Below, piece by piece: positions 59,701 through 64,000 of a stretch of DNA of 64,000 nt. The position numbers and the translations under genes were made by a program. The notes beneath the pieces were generated by a model. That model saw only the letters and a program-made list of their open reading frames with translations. It was not told where the DNA came from and did no database searches. Every line of letters begins with the position of its first letter. Position 1 is the stretch's first letter. This DNA comes from Symsagittifera roscoffensis (Eukaryota > Xenacoelomorpha > Acoela > Convolutidae), in contig NC_087069.1 in the NCBI RefSeq assembly GCF_963678635.1, positions 56,280,952 through 56,344,951 of the forward strand, in the 5' to 3' direction.

Positions 59701-60489
59701 TTAAAACTTAACTTTCTCTTCAACAATAAATTTCACAAATAGCACATCAGTATCTACATCAAGTTTTCCATATCCACTTGTCCAAATTTCCATTATTTTA
59801 CAAAAAGCGGCAGAATGGGGTCCATTAATTAAACTTTCAAATCTTTTCAAAGTTTCTGTATTCATCTCATCTGTTTGAACATGTCTGCTTTCTGTGTGTT
59901 TCTTTGAAACTGAAGTCAAAATTCTTACGGATTTGTTTGACGACGACGATGCAGCAGGCGTAACTGTATTATCAATTCGTTTCTGTCCCCCAACGGCCGG
60001 AGATTTCTTGCAAACGTTTTGATTTGGTGAAGTTTGTTTGTTAGATGATGTTGCAGAAAGCAATAAATTGGGTAAACGTTTTTTGATTGCAGTGAAATCC
60101 AACAAAACGATATTGGCTGCAACAGTTTGTGCTGAATAAGTGAGAGCCAGTTTAAGCTTGTCAAATAACTCACCGTTTCCTTTGACATCTTTAGCAGGAG
60201 AAACTAAGTATTTGAAGCAAGTGAAAATACAAGGAACACTGAAACATTTTTGGGAAGGAAAAAATTGGTTTAATTGTTCCTCTGAATCTACTTGAATCAA
60301 TATATGGTAATGAATTTTTTTTTCATTCTCGACTGAAAAAGGGCAATATTCAGATTTGAAGTGGCTTCCAAAAGCATAATTTTTAAAAGCAGATAAATTA
60401 GGAACTTTTTCAGTAATAACAAATTTGAAATTTGGTTGAAATTTTTTGAAATAATCAGGTAACACAACTTCGAACATAGCTTCTGCCAT
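59701..60489 (-). CDS. Possible HUH endonuclease/Rep-like protein
   Basis: 262 codons from ATG 60489. The N-terminal 115 residues contain 'KKIHYHILIQVDS', a His-hydrophobic-His motif on a strand. About 30 residues later comes 'FKYLVSPAKDVKG', a Tyr with Lys seven residues on. This is the spacing and order of HUH-type Rep nuclease domains of parvovirus-like viruses. The C-terminal half is Ser/Asn-rich with 'VQTDEMNTETLKRFESLI'. If correct it would nick or bind the element ends. No helicase domain is attached. Evidence is motif-level only. Confidence 0.35.
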   Translation of the reverse strand: MAEAMFEVVLPDYFKKFQPNFKFVITEKVPNLSAFKNYAFGSHFKSEYCPFSVENEKKIHYHILIQVDSEEQLNQFFPSQKCFSVPCIFTCFKYLVSPAKDVKGNGELFDKLKLALTYSAQTVAANIVLLDFTAIKKRLPNLLLSATSSNKQTSPNQNVCKKSPAVGGQKRIDNTVTPAASSSSNKSVRILTSVSKKHTESRHVQTDEMNTETLKRFESLINGPHSAAFCKIMEIWTSGYGKLDVDTDVLFVKFIVEEKVKF

Positions 60490-60503
60490 TTTGTAAAGGA
60501 AAA

Positions 60504-60875
60504 TCAATTCGAGTCGTGCTTGAAATCGTTTGTGCTTGAGGAAATTTGAGATTTCCTGGCTCGTTTACAATTAGACTGTGGTTTGTCTTTGTTTTCAACA
60601 GTATCAGAAATTTCACTTGTTTGCGCTCGGATTGACTTTCCCGATTTTAGTAATTTTGAAAATTCATCGCTGCTTAAGGAAAGTCTTTGTACACATTCAA
60701 ATTCAGCGCATTCAGTTGCTTTTTTGAAAACTTTCAGGAATACATAAGTTCCAGTTTGGTCATATGTTTTCAATGTAGCACGCACTAATCTTTTACTGTT
60801 TTCCGAAATATCGAAATAGCAGTCGCCAAAATCTTTATCTGCATTTGCTGTGGTGCTTGTTTTGGTTTTATTCAT
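60504..60875 (-). CDS. Small protein, possibly ssDNA-binding (PC4-like)
   Basis: 123 codons, ATG at 60875, first gene of the minus-strand block. A compact region 'GDCYFDISENSKRLVRATLK', 'YVFLKVFKK', 'LSLSSDEFSKLL' resembles the strand order and 'ISLSxxxWxxL' end of the PC4 ssDNA-binding fold. The tail is basic ('NCKRARKSQ'). Resemblance is loose. Confidence 0.3.
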   Translation of the reverse strand: MNKTKTSTTANADKDFGDCYFDISENSKRLVRATLKTYDQTGTYVFLKVFKKATECAEFECVQRLSLSSDEFSKLLKSGKSIRAQTSEISDTVENKDKPQSNCKRARKSQISSSTNDFKHDSN

Positions 60876-61358
60876 TGTAACGAGTAAATTTTCAAACTAA
60901 CTTGATTTAAAACTGAATAGAAAGAAATGAATGGTTCCGATTGATTGTATATGTCTGCAAAAGAAAGCGTTGTATCTATTTTAAGTTATATACACATGTA
61001 CTTTATATGGTAAAGATATTGGATTGCAATTTGGTTCAAATGGATTAGTATTTTGTGCATGTACAACTGATAAGAGTTTCTATGGGTGTCAAAGGTCACA
61101 ATGTTTAAACGTTATTTTTGATACAAGCTATTTGTTTGAATGTAATTTAGATAAACATAGAATACCATGCAAGGTAACATTAACATTTTACACGCCCTCC
61201 CTTATTAAACTGATTAAAAACGACATAGGAGGTCTTGAAATTTCTAATTTTAGAAGAACCAATCCCTATTTTAATCTCTTGAGGCGTTTTCACAATTCAT
61301 TTCAGTTTCTTTTCTTTCCGCGTTACGTTTGTCTTTTTCTTCCAACTTTTCTTCAAAA
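60876..61358. promoter_or_regulatory. Divergent intergenic region of the Polinton
   Basis: Separates the minus-strand and plus-strand blocks, so it must hold both promoters. AT-rich with TATATACA near 60985. An apparent plus frame here (61024-61437) lacks a usable ATG and I treat it as spurious. Confidence 0.5.
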
Positions 61359-61994
61359 ATGCCTTGTTATCTTATTGCCGGATATTCCAATCACGAAAGA
61401 AGCATTTTTTATGAAACTGTTCACGGTAATTTTGTAGCAATAATTAACGAAGAAAAAAGTTTCAATTCTGATGAGTGGACTTGTACACATCACATTATGA
61501 TTCCTAAAAATTTTTTACATTTATTCAGTAAACTTTCCTTAAAAAATTCGAAGAAAGACGAAGAACTGAATATAAAGTATTTGAGTTACCTTACAAACTC
61601 TGGTAAATATACGGATCCTGACGAGCCTCTTGCTCTTCAGGTTGATATTTCGACTTTATCAAAACCAGTTAAAAAAATTTTGTATAAATACGATTGTGAT
61701 GTTACTCCGATGTGTGAAAACCAGTTAGAATACTTTGAAGAAATTGAATTTTTCGATCGTTTATGGGGAATGGAACAGATTGAATCACCATTGCTAGTTA
61801 CGCCGAAAACTGATCCTTCTCCTACAGTGTCACCATGGCTTGATGAACCAGATTCTACAACTGCAACTCGCACCCCCGAAGCGACAGTGAGTAATCAAAT
61901 GGAAAATTTGACTCCTTCTCTATGCCTTGCACCAAAGAAAAAGAGAAAGATAACAACACTAGAAAAAGCTCAGGAGTATTTAGACCTTATTTAA
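61359..61994 (+). CDS. Unknown protein with SV40-like nuclear localisation signal
   Basis: 211 codons from ATG 61359. The N-terminal half is mixed alpha/beta ('YLIAGYSNHERSIFYETVHG', 'WTCTHHIMIPKNFLHL'), then an acidic region ('EYFEEIEFFDRLW') and a Ser/Thr/Pro-rich linker. It ends with 'APKKKRKITTLEKAQEYL', containing PKKKRK. It is the only intact plus-strand gene and lies before the polymerase. A nuclear early protein is likely; function unknown. Confidence 0.5.
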   Translation: MPCYLIAGYSNHERSIFYETVHGNFVAIINEEKSFNSDEWTCTHHIMIPKNFLHLFSKLSLKNSKKDEELNIKYLSYLTNSGKYTDPDEPLALQVDISTLSKPVKKILYKYDCDVTPMCENQLEYFEEIEFFDRLWGMEQIESPLLVTPKTDPSPTVSPWLDEPDSTTATRTPEATVSNQMENLTPSLCLAPKKKRKITTLEKAQEYLDLI

Positions 61995-63013
61995 CTTTAT
62001 TGAACTGTTGTTGCGTTTGATTGATTTTAATTTGGTTTTATTGTGTATAAAGATTTAAACTTGAAACTCAGATTGATATTTAATAGATTCCATTTGGTGT
62101 CCTCATGTATAAACATTTTGTAAATTAAAACTCTCAGCCTCTTAATGCTTTACTTATCAAGTTGCTAGGAAAAGAAGAGCATAATAAGTCATTTTATAAC
62201 CGAATGTTCGACAAGTCTTCAATCAAAATACAAAAAAGAACTTGAATTTTAAAATCTCGGAAAAATGTTGAAAATTTTTATCTCGTAAACTTGAGATCCT
62301 ATAGTCTTTAGACCTCTGATCAAAGTTAATTAACTGGTCGTGAGCAGTATTTTGATATATTTCACGACTATATTCAGACCATTCACTGAAGAGATACAGA
62401 CATTTCATTTTCGAAAAGCCTCATCCTATATCAATTTTCTAACTTTTTGTTACACGGTCCGAATATTGTCTTCCGACCACTCATATTGCTTCTCTTGGCG
62501 AGCTGGACTTTTTTGAGCTAGGGTGCCGACACTGTACATTATCTAGTTTGGGAGATCATCATTTTTTGTACAAATTTTATATATTTTTTTCAAGTTTTGT
62601 TTCTATTTTTTTTTTGCGGAAACATATAAATTGCTCTATGGATTGTAAAAATATGACCTAAGTGAGAGACGTTAAGTCTTCGATGAAATGTTTGGGAAAG
62701 TGTCAACATGATAATGTATAAATGATAACGTTTTAGGTACATGTTTTGTTTAAGAAATTAATCTTTTTTCTTCTTTTACCTTATTCACGGTTAATTAGTC
62801 TTCACCATGTCTAATGAGTTTTTTTTTCTTTACAACATTGATGGTTAGTGAGTCTTTATACCAAAAAGACATGTTGTAGTCTATTCAGTTCACATGTTCA
62901 AGCCATTAATAAGAAATCGAAAATGTTTTTGTTATGTTTAACAACTTAATTAATGTATTGTCTCTTTTAATTGATTTTTGTAGACTGAAACCGATCGGAA
63001 GAAACAATATTTG
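61995..63013. other. Intergenic, no gene seen
   Basis: AT-rich with stops in all frames, between the NLS protein and the duplicated region before the polymerase. Confidence 0.5.
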
Positions 63014-63411
63014 ATCATGATAACGAATAAATTCAATATTTAATTAGAATTTACAAATTATTGGCAATCAAAACTTTTGGCAGGACTTTTAAATTGAATT
63101 CAAATTTTGGCGGGCGATTGCCGTTTAAACTTAAATTTGAGCGGGATTACATGTAGCATATTTTCAAACTCATCCAATCCCATGAAGTCGTGTTATGTAT
63201 TTGAAAGTTTGTACATGATAACGAATAAATTCAATATTTATTTAGATTTTACAAATTATTGGCAATCAAAATTTTTGGCGGGTTTTTTAAATTAAATTCA
63301 AATTTTGGCGGGCGATTGCCGTTTAAACTCAAATTTGAGCAGGATTACTTGTAGCATATTTTCAAATTCAACCAATCCCATGAAGTCGTGTTATGTATTT
63401 GAAAATTTGTT
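63014..63411. repeat. 198-bp tandem duplication upstream of PolB
   Basis: Two adjacent copies (from about 63016 and 63214), about 90% identical. Each includes CAAATTTTGGCGGGCGATTGCC and CCCATGAAGTCGTGTTATGT sequence. TTTGGCGGG occurs three times across the pair, resembling E2F-type sites. Ends about 50 bases before the polymerase start codon. Confidence 0.85.
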
Positions 63412-63460
63412 CAAATACGAATTTTATTTGCAAACTTCTGTTTTTCTGGAACACTTGATA

Positions 63461-64000
63461 ATGAATCCTGCAAAATACAAATGTAATTTTTGTCCAATAC
63501 TTTTCACATTTAAAACTAACCGAACCAGACATGAACGAAATTTTCATGCTATGGAAAAAGGTATTCCAGTTTACATGTGTAATGATTGCCCTTTCACATC
63601 GTTATTGTTATCTTCTCTTGAACAACATTTTATTTCAACTCATGAGAGCATAGCCAATTTATGTGAATATTGTAATCTAGGCTTTGTTTCTAACATTGAA
63701 CTCAATAACCATATGATTACTCTTCATAGTTTACCTGTCGCTACTAGTAACAATACTGCATCCATCAGCAAAACGAAACAATTGCCCCAAACATAAATGT
63801 GAATGACATTGAATTACATGAATCTGCTTTCAATGGTACCCTGAAAACTTTTTTATTCCTGGTGATGATAGTGTAGATATATTAGAATTTATGTCTAAGC
63901 ACAAAGAACAAATCCAAAATTTGATTTTGGCAAACGGTTTCCAATGGCCCCAAAAAGTTCAATTTTCATTAAATTTGAGTTTACAAAAACCGTCAGTGAT
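63461..64000 (+). pseudogene. Protein-primed DNA polymerase B, N-terminal part, frameshifted and cut by the window edge
   Basis: From ATG 63461 the frame encodes three C2H2 fingers: C-x2-C...H-x4-H in 'YKCNFCPILF', 'YMCNDCPFTS' and 'NLCEYCNLGF'. This is the zinc-finger N-terminal extension typical of animal Polinton PolB. That frame stops at 63796. A second frame then carries 'DIELHESAFNGTLKTF' (about 63808-63855). A third carries 'DDSVDILEFMSKHKEQIQNL' and 'VQFSLNLSLQKPS' (about 63865-64000). These match the conserved region between fingers and exonuclease domain in the family. Two frame changes within 80 bases indicate a pseudogene unless they are assembly errors. The catalytic domains lie beyond the window. 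Confidence 0.72.

Larger units (their letters stand above)
51641..64000. mobile_element. Polinton/Maverick (adintovirus-like) element, partial
   Basis: A dense block of small genes, minus strand from 60875 to 51641 and plus strand from 61359 to the window end. It contains the hallmark set of animal Polintons: adenain-like protease, double-jelly-roll capsid protein, penton-like protein, FtsK/HerA-type packaging ATPase, retroviral-type integrase and the zinc-finger N-terminus of protein-primed PolB. Neither terminus can be fixed within the window. At least four genes carry stops or frameshifts, so the copy is likely defective. Confidence 0.88.

Noticed and set aside
61024-61437. 137-codon plus-strand ORF before the NLS protein
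   Set aside because: No ATG near its start (TTG only), no motif, and it overlaps the intact gene at 61359 in another frame.
1-64000. CRISPR arrays, rRNA genes, bacterial operons
   Set aside because: The only regular arrays are minisatellites without spacers, no rRNA-like conserved blocks are seen, and spliced exons and LTR elements show a eukaryotic genome.

Overview
The window is AT-rich eukaryotic DNA, most likely from an invertebrate animal. The only clear host gene is a spliced glycosyltransferase of the core-2/I-branching (GCNT) family on the minus strand. Its exons are GC-rich, splice phases match at every junction, and its introns are several kilobases long. Almost everything else is mobile or virus-derived. 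Nothing in the sequence fixes the species.

Layout. 0-6.9 kb: dispersed repeats, a decayed BEL/Pao integrase fragment (3.36-4.23 kb), a 28-bp minisatellite (5.30-5.76 kb) and a candidate host first exon (about 6.0 kb). 6,987-25,705: an 18.7-kb Ty3/Gypsy element on the minus strand, with 410-bp LTRs differing at about 3 sites and a 4-bp target duplication (ACTG). It carries gag, protease, pol and env, plus at least five further ORFs: a basic ORF before gag, a 58-residue two-helix membrane ORF, a 377-codon ORF without any Met codon, an env tail extension, and a two-part 3' ORF. 28,403-35,599: a young plus-strand Ty3/Gypsy element (257-bp LTRs with one visible difference, TSD GAATG) whose integrase sits on a separate ORF. 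38,098-44,923: a decayed relative of that element (TSD GAGTA), nested in the last intron of the GCNT-like gene. 37,566-49,483: four exons of the GCNT-like gene, whose introns also hold a palindrome, a 504-bp near-perfect hairpin and a LINE reverse-transcriptase remnant. 51,641-64,000: a Polinton/Maverick (adintovirus-like) element running past the window edge.

The Polinton has a long minus-strand block encoding adenain-like protease, major capsid protein, basic core protein, penton-like protein, integrase, packaging ATPase, small conserved proteins, a DnaQ-like exonuclease and a possible HUH nuclease. A plus-strand block holds an NLS-bearing protein and the zinc-finger start of the protein-primed DNA polymerase. 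Integrase, ATPase, one structural gene and the polymerase N-terminus are each broken by a stop or frameshift, so this copy is probably defective.

Most interesting: the giant Gypsy element combines near-identical LTRs with several in-frame stops, two frameshift junctions (one on a canonical A AAA AAA slippery site) and several ORFs of unknown function. It is either freshly decaying or a heavily recoding, retrovirus-like element with an unusual accessory gene set. Family names below rest on motif recognition by eye, not on database searches.
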